NCBI RefSeq assembly: GCF_044594925.1
Contig: NZ_CP138991.1
Coordinates: 1,550,001 to 1,614,000 of the forward strand
Length of the DNA: 64,000 nucleotides
From: Maribacter sp044594925
GTDB lineage: Bacteria > Bacteroidota > Bacteroidia > Flavobacteriales > Flavobacteriaceae
Direction: 5' to 3'
Shown here: positions 1 through 8,899 of the stretch, one piece after another
How the letters are laid out: each line of letters begins with the position of its first letter
How positions within the stretch are numbered: the first letter of the stretch is position 1
Translations under genes and position numbers: made by a program
Notes under the pieces: generated by a model
Told to the model about the DNA's origin: nothing
Database searches by the model: none
What the model saw: the letters and a program-made list of their open reading frames with translations, nothing else

Positions 1-229
1 CAAGCACGTTATCCGGATATAATTTTTGAACATCTTTTAAGAGTACATCTGCAGGTGGGCAACTAGAACATCCTTGAGAAGTAAATAGCTCAAGGACCAC
101 TAGACCATTGGCGGGCTCGGAAGTCATTACGTTATCATTTTGAATAACCGCATTGGAGATTTTATATTCCTTAAACGCCATTAACATTAACACTGCACTA
201 AATAATACAGGAAGAATTAATTTTTTCAT
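1..229 (-). CDS. DUF1223 family secreted protein (partial, N-terminal part)
   Basis: The reverse-strand ATG at 229 opens a reading frame that runs off the left edge of the window, so about 76 residues are visible. A short basic and hydrophobic start (MKKLILPVLFSAVLMLMAF) resembles a signal peptide. It is followed by the motif ELFTSQGCSSCPPAD, the hallmark start of DUF1223, a thioredoxin-fold family of exported proteins whose function is unsettled. The paired cysteines of CSSC are intact. The missing C-terminus lies outside the window. The divergent DUF4159 gene starts about 115 bp away, so the two share an upstream region. Confidence 0.85.
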   Translation of the reverse strand, partial: MKKLILPVLFSAVLMLMAFKEYKISNAVIQNDNVMTSEPANGLVVLELFTSQGCSSCPPADVLLKDVQKLYPDNVL

Positions 230-292
230 CACTAAAAATTTTAAAGCTTACATATTTTAAACCACTTGCCTAATTATCAACCCAACTTATGA

Positions 293-322
293 TTTGTTTC
301 AAAGTGATTATATGTAAATTTG
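293..322 (+). promoter_or_regulatory. Candidate Bacteroidota-type promoter for the DUF4159 operon
   Basis: TTTG at 293-296 and TAAATTTG at 315-322 match the Bacteroidota sigma factor boxes (TTTG or TTG near -33, TAnnTTTG near -7) with an 18-bp spacer. Transcription would begin around 328-330, roughly 15 bases before the ATG at 345. This is motif matching only. Confidence 0.5.
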
Positions 323-344
323 ATAAAGGTTTATTCGTTTACAT

Positions 345-995
345 ATGAAACAACTTACAGCCATTTTCTTTTTTTGGCTTTTATTTATGAATTCGGAGGG
401 ATACGCACAGGATATTGCAATTTTAAAATATCCCGGTGGCGGAGACTGGTATTCCAACCCTACCGCTTTACCCAATTTAATTAAGTTTTGTAATGCGAAT
501 ATCGGAACACAAATAAATGAAAAACCAGGAACAGTAGAAGCTGATAACAGTTTGCTTTTCCAATATCCGCTCTTGCATATGACAGGGCACGGCAATGTCG
601 TCTTCACCGATATAGAAATTGAAAACCTTAGACAGTATCTTTTAGGAGGTGGTTTTCTACATATAGATGACAACTACGGTATGAAGCCCTATGTAATTAA
701 GGAAATTATTAGATTATTTCCGAATAAGTCCTTAGAGGAATTGGGCGCCGACCATCCCATATTTTCTCAAGAATTTAAATTCACGGAAGGGCTTCCTAAG
801 ATTCATGAGCATGATGGGAATAGGCCACAAGCTTTAGGTATTTTTCATGATAACCGACTTATTCTGTTGTTCACCGTTGAGTCGGATTTAGGTGATGGTT
901 GGGAAGACCCGGCTGTCCATAACGATTCGGAAGAAACTAGAGCTAAAGCACTTAAAATGGGAGCTAATATTATCTCTTATGTTTTTAAAAGTTAA
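345..995 (+). CDS. DUF4159 domain-containing exported protein
   Basis: This 216-residue protein begins with a signal peptide ending near SEGYA. The body fits DUF4159: an early AILKYPGGGDWYSNP segment, a central HMTGHGNVVF stretch, and GGFLHIDDNYG, where the family resembles a glutamine-amidotransferase-like fold. The biochemical role of the family is unknown. It is the first gene of a tight operon, with only 3 bp before the AI-2E transporter-family gene. Members of this family often sit near membrane-protein and MoxR-type genes, but none is visible here. The family call is fairly firm; any function would be a guess. Confidence 0.8.
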   Translation: MKQLTAIFFFWLLFMNSEGYAQDIAILKYPGGGDWYSNPTALPNLIKFCNANIGTQINEKPGTVEADNSLLFQYPLLHMTGHGNVVFTDIEIENLRQYLLGGGFLHIDDNYGMKPYVIKEIIRLFPNKSLEELGADHPIFSQEFKFTEGLPKIHEHDGNRPQALGIFHDNRLILLFTVESDLGDGWEDPAVHNDSEETRAKALKMGANIISYVFKS

Positions 996-998
996 ATC

Positions 999-2099
999 AT
1001 GAAACCTAAAACTATTGCCAATGGCATATTAAGAGCAGTGGGTATTATCACTGGTATTTTACTGCTTTTATACTTCCTTTATATCATCCGCTCTGTACTA
1101 GCCTATTTGGCAATAGCTGCTGTAGTTGCGCTTATTGGAAGACCAATTGTTATTTTTTTAAGAAGAAAACTTAAGTTTCCTAACATTTTAGCCGTTATCC
1201 TTGCTATGTTAATTATGATAGGTGTCTTGGCAAGTATTGTAGCTTTATTTATACCGCTGATCTCCGAGCAAAGTAAAAATTTGTCGCTTTTAAACATAGA
1301 CGAACTCCAATACAGCATCAATAAACTATACGGCCAAATAACCCAATATTTAGGCTTGTCTTCTGAGGTAGTGGAAGATGTTATTGAAGATGCAAAAATT
1401 GAAAAGAATATTCTAGAAGGTTTGGACCTTGGCTTTATACCGGATTTCTTAAATTCATTTTTAGATGTTCTTGGAACAGCAAGTATTGGTCTTTTTTCCG
1501 TTTTATTCATTTCTTTCTTCTTTCTTAAGGACAGTAAACTTTTTCAGAATGGTCTTTTAACATTTGTTCCTAAAACAAAAGAAGGTGGTACTATCAATTC
1601 AATTGATAAAATCAACAATTTACTTTCGCGATATTTTGTGGGATTACTGTTACAGATATTCATTTTGTTCATTATTTATACCATAGTCCTTTTAATAGTT
1701 GGTATTGAGAATGCTATTGTAATCGCTTTCCTGTGTGCCTTGTTCAATATTATCCCATACATAGGTCCTATTATAGGAGGCGTTATTATGATTATGCTAA
1801 CCATGACCAGTAATCTTGGTTTCGATTTTAGCACTGTAATCCTTCCTAAGACGGGTTATGTGCTCATAGGGCTTGTCATTGGACAATTAGTAGATAACTT
1901 TTTCTCTCAGCCGCTAATTTTTTCTAATAGTGTCAAATCTCATCCATTAGAAATATTCTTAGTCATTATTATAGCTGGCTTGTTATTTGGTGTAGTTGGG
2001 ATGATTGTTGCCGTTCCGGGATATACTGCTATCAAGGTAATTCTGAAGGAGTTTTTATCAGATAATAAAATAGTCAGGTCCATGACTCAGAATTTATAG
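999..2099 (+). CDS. AI-2E family transporter (TqsA/PerM-like membrane protein)
   Basis: A 366-residue polytopic inner-membrane protein. Clustered hydrophobic segments lie at about residues 10-90, 150-180 and 205-345, which is the layout of the AI-2E transporter/PerM family. The conserved segment ALFNIIPYIGPIIGG near residue 250 is diagnostic. Family members have been linked to autoinducer-2 export or to sodium/proton antiport; the actual substrate cannot be read from sequence. It sits 3 bp after the DUF4159 gene and 7 bp before the methyltransferase gene, so the three are probably cotranscribed. Confidence 0.85.
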   Translation: MKPKTIANGILRAVGIITGILLLLYFLYIIRSVLAYLAIAAVVALIGRPIVIFLRRKLKFPNILAVILAMLIMIGVLASIVALFIPLISEQSKNLSLLNIDELQYSINKLYGQITQYLGLSSEVVEDVIEDAKIEKNILEGLDLGFIPDFLNSFLDVLGTASIGLFSVLFISFFFLKDSKLFQNGLLTFVPKTKEGGTINSIDKINNLLSRYFVGLLLQIFILFIIYTIVLLIVGIENAIVIAFLCALFNIIPYIGPIIGGVIMIMLTMTSNLGFDFSTVILPKTGYVLIGLVIGQLVDNFFSQPLIFSNSVKSHPLEIFLVIIIAGLLFGVVGMIVAVPGYTAIKVILKEFLSDNKIVRSMTQNL

Positions 2100-2106
2100 C
2101 GCACTA

Positions 2107-3303
2107 GTGAATTTAAATTTACTCAAATCTGAAGTTCAGCAATACATTAAGGAGCATCTTACCAAAGATGTAACTAAAATAGTACTTAAAAAATCTCCCT
2201 TTCCGGGTTGTACATCACAGGAAATAGCTGCTCAAATAGAAGCAAAATCAGCAATCAAAAAAAAACTGCCAACTTGGTTCAATACGAAAGGAATCTATTT
2301 CGCCAACAAATTAAATCTATCCCAAACCTCTTCCGAGTCAACAGCAAATTACAAAGCTACTCTTGTTCAAGGTGAAACGCTATTGGATTTAACCGCAGGA
2401 TTTGGTGTGGATAGTTTTGCTTTCAGTAAGAACATAAAGCAAATATGGCATTTAGAAAAGAATACGGCACTTTCTAAAATTGCAGAACATAATTTTAACA
2501 TACTAAAGGTAACCAATATAAAAGTAATCCCAGAGAATGGCCTTGCTTTTCTAAGAACCAGTAATCTAGTTTTTGACTGTATTTATCTAGACCCATCTAG
2601 AAGAAACGAAGCTAAGAAGAAAGTTTTTTTTCTTTCTGATTGTGAACCAGATGTTACAGAACATCTAGAATTTCTTTTTACGAAATCCGATCATATTCTT
2701 ATAAAGACAGGACCTTTATTAGACATTAAGGCAGGGTTAGGTCAATTAAGGTATGTAAAAACAATTCATGTTATAGCTTTAGATAATGAGGTAAAGGAAA
2801 TTATCTGGGCCTTAGAAAAGGGGTTTTCGGGTAAACCCATCATCAAGACAGTTAATTTAGGTAAATATAAGAGCGACACCTTTACTTTTAAGCAACATGA
2901 AGAAAAAGAAGCTATAGCTGATTTTTCTCTACCGCTAAACTATCTATACGAACCTAACGCGGCCATACTAAAATCAGGTGCTTATAAATTAATCGGCAAC
3001 CGTTTTGGTTTTCATAAAATTGGCCAACATTCTCATTTATACACTTCCAAAAATCTTAAGGACTTTCCAGGAAGAAGGTTCAAAATCCTAGAAATTTTAG
3101 CTTACAATAAAAATGTGCTAAAACAAATACGTGCTACAAAAGCCAATGTTACCGTCAGAAATTTTCCTGAATCCGTCTCATCGATAAGAAAAAGATTAAA
3201 ACTGAAAGATGGTGGTGAAAACTATCTTTTTTTTACAAAGGATCTAAACAACAAGTCAGTCGTGATTCAGTGCGTTAAAGTGCCTAACATTAAGTCCAAA
3301 TAA
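2107..3303 (+). CDS. Class I SAM-dependent methyltransferase with THUMP-like domain
   Basis: A 398-residue protein with a GTG start at 2107, 7 bp after the previous stop. The SAM-binding motif I (LLDLTAGFGVDSFAF, about residues 94-108) is clear, and YLDPSRR near residue 160 is a motif IV-type substrate loop. The C-terminal third (from about residue 330, rich in K and R, with NVTVRNFPESVSSIRKRL) matches the THUMP-like domain seen in a Bacteroidota methyltransferase family of this length. An RNA substrate is likely from the fold, but the modified position is unknown. It has no signal peptide and should be cytoplasmic. Confidence 0.8.
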   Translation: MNLNLLKSEVQQYIKEHLTKDVTKIVLKKSPFPGCTSQEIAAQIEAKSAIKKKLPTWFNTKGIYFANKLNLSQTSSESTANYKATLVQGETLLDLTAGFGVDSFAFSKNIKQIWHLEKNTALSKIAEHNFNILKVTNIKVIPENGLAFLRTSNLVFDCIYLDPSRRNEAKKKVFFLSDCEPDVTEHLEFLFTKSDHILIKTGPLLDIKAGLGQLRYVKTIHVIALDNEVKEIIWALEKGFSGKPIIKTVNLGKYKSDTFTFKQHEEKEAIADFSLPLNYLYEPNAAILKSGAYKLIGNRFGFHKIGQHSHLYTSKNLKDFPGRRFKILEILAYNKNVLKQIRATKANVTVRNFPESVSSIRKRLKLKDGGENYLFFTKDLNNKSVVIQCVKVPNIKSK

Positions 3304-3703
3304 GGTATTAAAATATTAACATAATAATTTAACAAATAGTATAAAACTATAACGTTAGAGTAGCACAAACTACAACGTTATAGCAGTGCGCGACAGACCT
3401 ATAAACAGTAACATTTTGCTTCTGAATTGTTAAAATACAAGGATTGACAAAATGATAATTTCTGTCTATTAAAATAACATAAAGCCTTAATACATAGGCT
3501 ATAAAGTAATGATTCAGCAATAATTTAAGATATTTTCGTTATTATCTCTTCAAAAAAGTAGTGTATGAATATTAGGTTTATCACTTAATTTTGTTATCAT
3601 TATGCTAAATTTTGTCTTTTTTTAACATTTTTGTGTGGTCAGCAAATGCTTAATAAAGTCAGAATTTTTTAAATTAATTTAAACTAACAAACAACAAAAG
3701 ATT
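3304..3703. other. 400-bp AT-rich intergenic region upstream of the SusC gene
   Basis: No convincing gene is present. The region holds a perfect 10-bp inverted repeat at 3347-3383, listed separately. A possible -7 box, TAATTTTG, lies at 3586-3593, but no good -33 partner is visible. A long untranslated leader before susC-type genes is common, and an antisense or leader RNA could lie here, but nothing in the sequence proves one. No rho-independent terminator is visible after the methyltransferase gene. Confidence 0.5.
3347..3383. repeat. Perfect inverted repeat, possible operator
   Basis: CTATAACGTT at 3347-3356 and AACGTTATAG at 3374-3383 are exact reverse complements separated by 17 bp. Each arm also contains the palindrome AACGTT. 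There is no T-tract, so it is unlikely to be a terminator. It lies about 320 bp before the SusC start codon. A dimeric regulator site is the simplest reading. Confidence 0.45.
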
Positions 3704-6700
3704 ATGAATCAACAACATGATTACAAGTCGGTAAGATCCAAGAGAAGAGGCTTTCCTCTCAAAATGGGTCTATTATCGATGCTTGTTTGTCTCGGCGCTC
3801 AAATAGTGCAGGCAAACGAAACAACAACTTTTTTAGACGACACATTGAATATTTCAATGCAGTCTACAGTAACGGGAACGGTTACTGATGATACAGGTTC
3901 TCCTTTACCAGGAGCAAGTGTAGTGGTAAAAGGTACAACTAATGGTACGCAAACCGATTTTGATGGTAACTACACTTTAGACGTAGATGCTGATGCCACT
4001 TTGGTATTTAGCTACATTGGTTTTAAAAGTCAAGAAATTGCTGTAAGTGGTAATAGCGTTGTAAACGCAACTCTTTCAGAGGATGCCGCTGCACTAGACG
4101 AAGTAATTGTAACTGGTTATTCAACTCAAACTAGAGGAGATTTAACAGGTTCTGTTGCATCGGTAGATATTTCCGAAGCTACAAAGCAACCCCTTGTAAA
4201 CGTTGCAGAGGCTTTGGAAGGTAGGGTAACAGGAGTAACTATTACCAATGCCGGTACTCCAGGTGGTAATCCCATTGTGCGTATTAGAGGTTTTGGTACG
4301 CCAAACAATAATAACCCTCTATATATAATTGATGGATTACAGACCACTGACCCTGGTATTCTGAATAACATTAACCCTGCCGATATTGCGCAGATGAATG
4401 TCCTGAAAGATGGTGCCGCATCTATTTACGGTGCAAGAGCCTCTAACGGTGTAATTATCGTTACAACGAAAAACGGTGCTTACAACCAAAACAAGCTATC
4501 TGTCAATGTTGAGATTTCTAGTGGTTTTGCGACAGTAGCAAATCTTCCAGAACAAGTAAATGCCCAACAACTGGGAGATGTTATTTTTGAAAGTAAACTT
4601 AACGATGCCATAAGAACTGGTGGAGATGTAAATGCTATAACACATCCACAGTATTTTCCTAATGGAGGTGCCCCAACTGTTCCATCACAATTGTTAGGTG
4701 TTTCACTTCAAGGAACTGGCGAAGCAGTTACCGCAAATGTGAGACCAGGCGGTACAAACTGGATAGATGAAATCTTTAGAGTTGCCCCGGCACAGAATTT
4801 TAGCGCTACTATATCTAATGGTAACGAAAGTGGAAAATACTCTTTTAGCGCGGGGTACCTTAATAGAGATGGTATTCAATTAAATACAGGCTTTAAAAGA
4901 GGGCAATTACGTTTCAATTCTGAGTATAAAATCGGAAATCGTTTGACTATTGGTGAACATGCCAACTTGTCTTTCAGTAACCAAAGAGTCGGCAATGTAA
5001 CGGAATTAGCATTGCGTATTAGTCCGCTCGTACCTGTTAGAGATAGCGAAGGAAGGTTTGCGGGCACCTACGCTAACTCTAGGGGTCTTTCCAATGCGGA
5101 AAATCCTGTAGCAATACTAAATAGGGATGCAGATGATTTTAATAAGCAGACCCGAATTTTAGGAGATGTTTACGCTAACTTAGAATTGGCAGATGGTCTC
5201 AATCTAAAAACCGTAATTGGTGGGGACATTAGTTTAAACAATTTACGTGACTTTAGAGCTACCGATCCAGAATCTGCGGAACCAAGAGCTACAAATAATT
5301 TAAGGGAACGTAATGCTCAGTTTTATAATTGGACCTGGACTAATACCCTGAACTATGTAAAAACTTTTGGCAAACATAATGTAAATGCATTACTAGGTTA
5401 CGAGGCCAACAGCGTTACAGGTAAGTCGCTCGAGGTATCAGCAACAGGTTTTCTATTTGAAACCCCAGATTTTTACCAATTAAGTAATGCATCCGGTGCG
5501 CCTATCGTTAACCCAGGTGAAACTTTCGACTTTGAAAATACCTTGTCTTCGATATTTGGATCGGCGAACTATTCGTATGATAACAAATATTTATTGACGG
5601 CTACAGTGCGTAGAGACCGATCTTCTAGATTTTTAGGGGATAACCAAAGTGGTGTTTTCCCTGCCTTCAGTGCCGGTTGGATTGTAAGTAACGAAGGTTT
5701 CTTCCCAGAGGATGGAATTCTGAATCGATTAAAACTGAAATTTTCTTGGGGTGCCTTAGGTAATCAGGAATTACCGGTAAGTAATCCTACGCAAAACATT
5801 TCTTCGCTGAACAATCAACAAGCGAACTTTGCATTTAATGGATCGGGAACAGCTGCAACCGGTGCTATACTTTCACAAGTGGGTAATCCTGATTTGACTT
5901 GGGAAACGAGTGAAACCTTGAACATAGGCGCGGAAATGGGATTCTTTGACAATGCCTTGACCATGTCAATTGAATATTTTAAACTGACCACCAATGACCT
6001 TATTGACCAAGATTTAACGATTATTGGAGATACGGCCATCGATGCCAATCCTCCTTTCGTGAATTTAGGTTCAGTAGAAAATACTGGTGTTGATTTTAGT
6101 ATTGCGTACCAGAACCAAGCAAGTACAGACTTTAGTTACGGAGCGGCATTGAATATATCAACCTACAAGAATGAAGTTACTGAGTTAGCTAGTGGATTTA
6201 GACTAGGTAATGGGTTTAGAACGGGAATTTTTAACCGAACACAAGTAGGCCAACCATTAGCTTCTTTCTTCGGTAGAGTAGCGGATGGCATCTATCGTTC
6301 AGAAGCGGAAGTAGCTGCAGGACCAGATCAAGGTTTTCCAAATGACGCTGCCGGTGTAGGTCGTTTAAGATACCGTGATTTGAATGGTGATAATGTTATT
6401 AATGATGACGACAGGGATTTTATTGGAAATCCTCATCCTGATTTTACTTTGGGTCTTAATTTAAATGCAAATTATAAGAATTGGGATTTTAGCGCATTTT
6501 TCTCTGGTCAGGTAGGAAACGATATCTACAATTTCGATAGAATCTATACGGATTTCGGAACCTTTCCTGATGGTAGCAGAAGTACTAGAGTATTAAACTC
6601 TTTTAATCCTACAACAAATCCTAATGGTAATGCACCAGCCCTAAGCTTTGCTGTTTTGAACAGTGAGACAAATCCCAACTCCTTCTTTGTAGAAGATGGT

Positions 6701-6946
6701 TCTTTTGTACGTTTAAAAAACCTTTCTATTGGTTACAGCTTTCCAGATACTTTAACCGACAAGTGGGGAATAGACAACGTTAGATTATATGTAAATGCTA
6801 CTAACTTATTTACTATTACTGGATATAATGGACTTGATCCAGAAATACGTCCAGGTAATGACAATAATGGTTTAACTATTGGTGTTGATAATAATACCTT
6901 TCCTTTGTCAAGAATATTCTTATTTGGAATTAATTTAAAATTGTAA
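3704..6946 (+). CDS. SusC/RagA family TonB-dependent outer-membrane transporter
   Basis: A 1,080-residue outer-membrane receptor. Residues 1-38 form an export signal with a long basic N-region ending near QIVQA. Residues 55-120 are the carboxypeptidase-like beta-sandwich of the SusC class (VTGTVTDDTGSPLPGASV, FSYIGFKSQEI). A TonB-box-like EVIVTGYS precedes the plug domain (about 130-255, with LYIIDGLQ, LKDGAASIYGARASNGVI), and the rest is the 22-strand barrel ending in aromatic beta-strands. Such proteins import oligomers too large for porins together with a SusD lid. Its SusD partner starts 5 bp downstream. The substrate is unknown: no polysaccharide-degrading enzyme with a recognisable target adjoins it. 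Confidence 0.95.
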   Translation: MNQQHDYKSVRSKRRGFPLKMGLLSMLVCLGAQIVQANETTTFLDDTLNISMQSTVTGTVTDDTGSPLPGASVVVKGTTNGTQTDFDGNYTLDVDADATLVFSYIGFKSQEIAVSGNSVVNATLSEDAAALDEVIVTGYSTQTRGDLTGSVASVDISEATKQPLVNVAEALEGRVTGVTITNAGTPGGNPIVRIRGFGTPNNNNPLYIIDGLQTTDPGILNNINPADIAQMNVLKDGAASIYGARASNGVIIVTTKNGAYNQNKLSVNVEISSGFATVANLPEQVNAQQLGDVIFESKLNDAIRTGGDVNAITHPQYFPNGGAPTVPSQLLGVSLQGTGEAVTANVRPGGTNWIDEIFRVAPAQNFSATISNGNESGKYSFSAGYLNRDGIQLNTGFKRGQLRFNSEYKIGNRLTIGEHANLSFSNQRVGNVTELALRISPLVPVRDSEGRFAGTYANSRGLSNAENPVAILNRDADDFNKQTRILGDVYANLELADGLNLKTVIGGDISLNNLRDFRATDPESAEPRATNNLRERNAQFYNWTWTNTLNYVKTFGKHNVNALLGYEANSVTGKSLEVSATGFLFETPDFYQLSNASGAPIVNPGETFDFENTLSSIFGSANYSYDNKYLLTATVRRDRSSRFLGDNQSGVFPAFSAGWIVSNEGFFPEDGILNRLKLKFSWGALGNQELPVSNPTQNISSLNNQQANFAFNGSGTAATGAILSQVGNPDLTWETSETLNIGAEMGFFDNALTMSIEYFKLTTNDLIDQDLTIIGDTAIDANPPFVNLGSVENTGVDFSIAYQNQASTDFSYGAALNISTYKNEVTELASGFRLGNGFRTGIFNRTQVGQPLASFFGRVADGIYRSEAEVAAGPDQGFPNDAAGVGRLRYRDLNGDNVINDDDRDFIGNPHPDFTLGLNLNANYKNWDFSAFFSGQVGNDIYNFDRIYTDFGTFPDGSRSTRVLNSFNPTTNPNGNAPALSFAVLNSETNPNSFFVEDGSFVRLKNLSIGYSFPDTLTDKWGIDNVRLYVNATNLFTITGYNGLDPEIRPGNDNNGLTIGVDNNTFPLSRIFLFGINLKL

Positions 6947-6951
6947 AAAAA

Positions 6952-8682
6952 ATGAAAAAGAAATTTATTTATGTTCTTGCCGCTTTTATAGGGTTGTATT
7001 CCTGCGGTGATGACTTTTCAGAGACCCCAGCAATTGGGGCATTAAGTGATGACGCTCTAGCGAATACCACTGGAGTAGACCTCTTACTAACAGGAGCTTA
7101 TTCTGTTTTAGACGGACAACGTAACAACAGTCCTGGAAATCAATTTGGAGTAAGTGGAGATAACTGGTGGACCGATGTTATGTCCGATGATGCGCATAAA
7201 GGAAGTAATGACGCAGATCAGGAAGAACTGTTTCAAATGGAGACCAACGATATTAGAACTGGTAACGGTTATTTCAGGTCAAAATTTGCAGCTTTATATG
7301 CGGGTGTTAATCGCGCAAACGCGGCACTTAATGTAATACAGAATATTGACACAAGTAACCTATTGGAAGCCGATATTACAAAATTAGCACAACAAGAAGG
7401 TGAAGCTCGCTTTTTAAGGGGGCACTATTATTTTGAACTAACTAAAATTTATGGAAACGTTTCCATTATTTCGGTAGAAAATTTTCAAGAGTTAGCGTTT
7501 AATCAACCAAATACGGGGCCTGCTTGGGATCAAATAGAGGCGGACTTTCAATTCGCAGTTGATAATTTACCCGCTACCAGAGCTGACCAGTCAGACGCTG
7601 GAAGGCCAACCGCAGTTGTAGCTAAAGCTTTCTTAGGCAAAGCATTATTGTATCAACAAGACTTTGGTCCTGCATTAACATTACTGAACGAGGTAATCAA
7701 TAGCGGTGAGTTTTCTTTGGCTCCAGAATTTTTAGATAATTTTAATTCTGCCGGTGAAAACGGTCCTGAGTCTGTCTTTGCAATTCAATTTGCTGCCGAT
7801 GATGGCTTCTCTTTTAATGGTAATATAGGAAGTACACTTAACTTTCCAGGCGGTGGTCCATTTGGGTCTTGCTGTGGTTTTTACCAACCGACTATTGATT
7901 TAGCTAACGCCTTTCAAGTAGACGCTGATGGTTTACCATTTTTAGATATAGCTGATGTTCCAATTTTTAAGAATGATTATAATATTCAGTCCGATGAAGC
8001 TTTTGAGCCTGACACTACAACTCCTGTAGATCCTAGATTGGACTATACGATAGGAAGAAGAGGTATAGATTATAACGGTTTTGGCGAACATGTTGGAAAA
8101 GAATGGATACGTGCAGCACCAATTGCTGATATCTCCGGTCCTTACCTTCCTAAAAAGAGTGTGTACCAAGAGAGTGAAATTGGTGTAAGTCGTGGTCAAG
8201 GAGACTGGGGTCAAGAACGTTCTGGAATCAACTACAATATCATGCGTTATGCTGATGTACTTCTTATGGCTGCAGAAGCTGCGGTTGAAACAGGTGACTT
8301 GGCTACGGCCTTGAATTACGTTAACCAAGTAAGAAATAGAGCTGCTAATACTTCTGTAGTGCAAGCTGTGGACGGAAGCGGTCCCGCTGCCAACTACGTG
8401 GTAGGTCTTTACCCTTCTTTTCCAGATGCGGATTTTGCAAGACAAGCAGTACGTTACGAACGTAGAATTGAATTGGGTATGGAAGGTCACAGACTTTTCG
8501 ACCTAAGAAGATGGGGAGTTACCACAACAGTTTTACCTCAGTATTACATCAATGAAACTAGGGTTATCGAAAATTTCGGACCTAAGGTTTTACCTTATCA
8601 AGCAACGTTTGATCTGATACCTATTCCAGTAGATGCTATTGACTTAAGTCAAGGCGTTCTTACTCAGAATCCAGGGTATTAA
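6952..8682 (+). CDS. RagB/SusD family nutrient-uptake lipoprotein
   Basis: A 576-residue surface lipoprotein; the lipobox cysteine is C18 (GLYSC). The N-terminal half has the tetratricopeptide-like helices of SusD (for example AALYAGVNRANAALNVI and EARFLRGHYYFELTKIYG). The C-terminal part carries the conserved NYNIMRYADVLLMAAEAAVE and RRIELGMEGHRLFDLRRWG motifs. It should form the lid over the SusC barrel and bind the imported ligand. Spacing of 5 bp and a strong terminator afterwards indicate a two-gene susCD transcript. Confidence 0.95.
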   Translation: MKKKFIYVLAAFIGLYSCGDDFSETPAIGALSDDALANTTGVDLLLTGAYSVLDGQRNNSPGNQFGVSGDNWWTDVMSDDAHKGSNDADQEELFQMETNDIRTGNGYFRSKFAALYAGVNRANAALNVIQNIDTSNLLEADITKLAQQEGEARFLRGHYYFELTKIYGNVSIISVENFQELAFNQPNTGPAWDQIEADFQFAVDNLPATRADQSDAGRPTAVVAKAFLGKALLYQQDFGPALTLLNEVINSGEFSLAPEFLDNFNSAGENGPESVFAIQFAADDGFSFNGNIGSTLNFPGGGPFGSCCGFYQPTIDLANAFQVDADGLPFLDIADVPIFKNDYNIQSDEAFEPDTTTPVDPRLDYTIGRRGIDYNGFGEHVGKEWIRAAPIADISGPYLPKKSVYQESEIGVSRGQGDWGQERSGINYNIMRYADVLLMAAEAAVETGDLATALNYVNQVRNRAANTSVVQAVDGSGPAANYVVGLYPSFPDADFARQAVRYERRIELGMEGHRLFDLRRWGVTTTVLPQYYINETRVIENFGPKVLPYQATFDLIPIPVDAIDLSQGVLTQNPGY

Positions 8683-8711
8683 GTTGTAATAATAGTTAGC
8701 AATTTCATAGT

Positions 8712-8748
8712 AAGGACAGTGCATTTTAGAATGCACTGTCCTTTTTTT
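8712..8748 (+). terminator. Rho-independent terminator after susD
   Basis: A perfect 14-bp stem, AAGGACAGTGCATT (8712-8725) with AATGCACTGTCCTT (8730-8743), closes a TTAG loop and is followed by a T run to 8748. It ends the susCD transcript 30 bp after the stop, so the next two genes need their own promoter or readthrough. Confidence 0.9.
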
Positions 8749-8899
8749 ATACATTATTATTTTTCAAAAAAGATGCTGTGTTTTCCTCCATTAATTATTT
8801 TTCTTTTAACTGGGTTTGGCATACTTTTATGAATCAGCATTTGAATAAAGGTTTAAAACCTCCACGAATGTTTTCAGGTAAAAAAATACGCAGTATCCC

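Noticed and set aside
308..673. 121-codon minus-strand frame over the DUF4159 gene
   Set aside because: It mirrors a well-supported secreted protein gene and matches no family pattern.
7942..8490. 182-codon antisense open frame inside the SusD gene
   Set aside because: The SusD frame has clear family motifs throughout this stretch; the antisense frame has no recognisable domain or start context.
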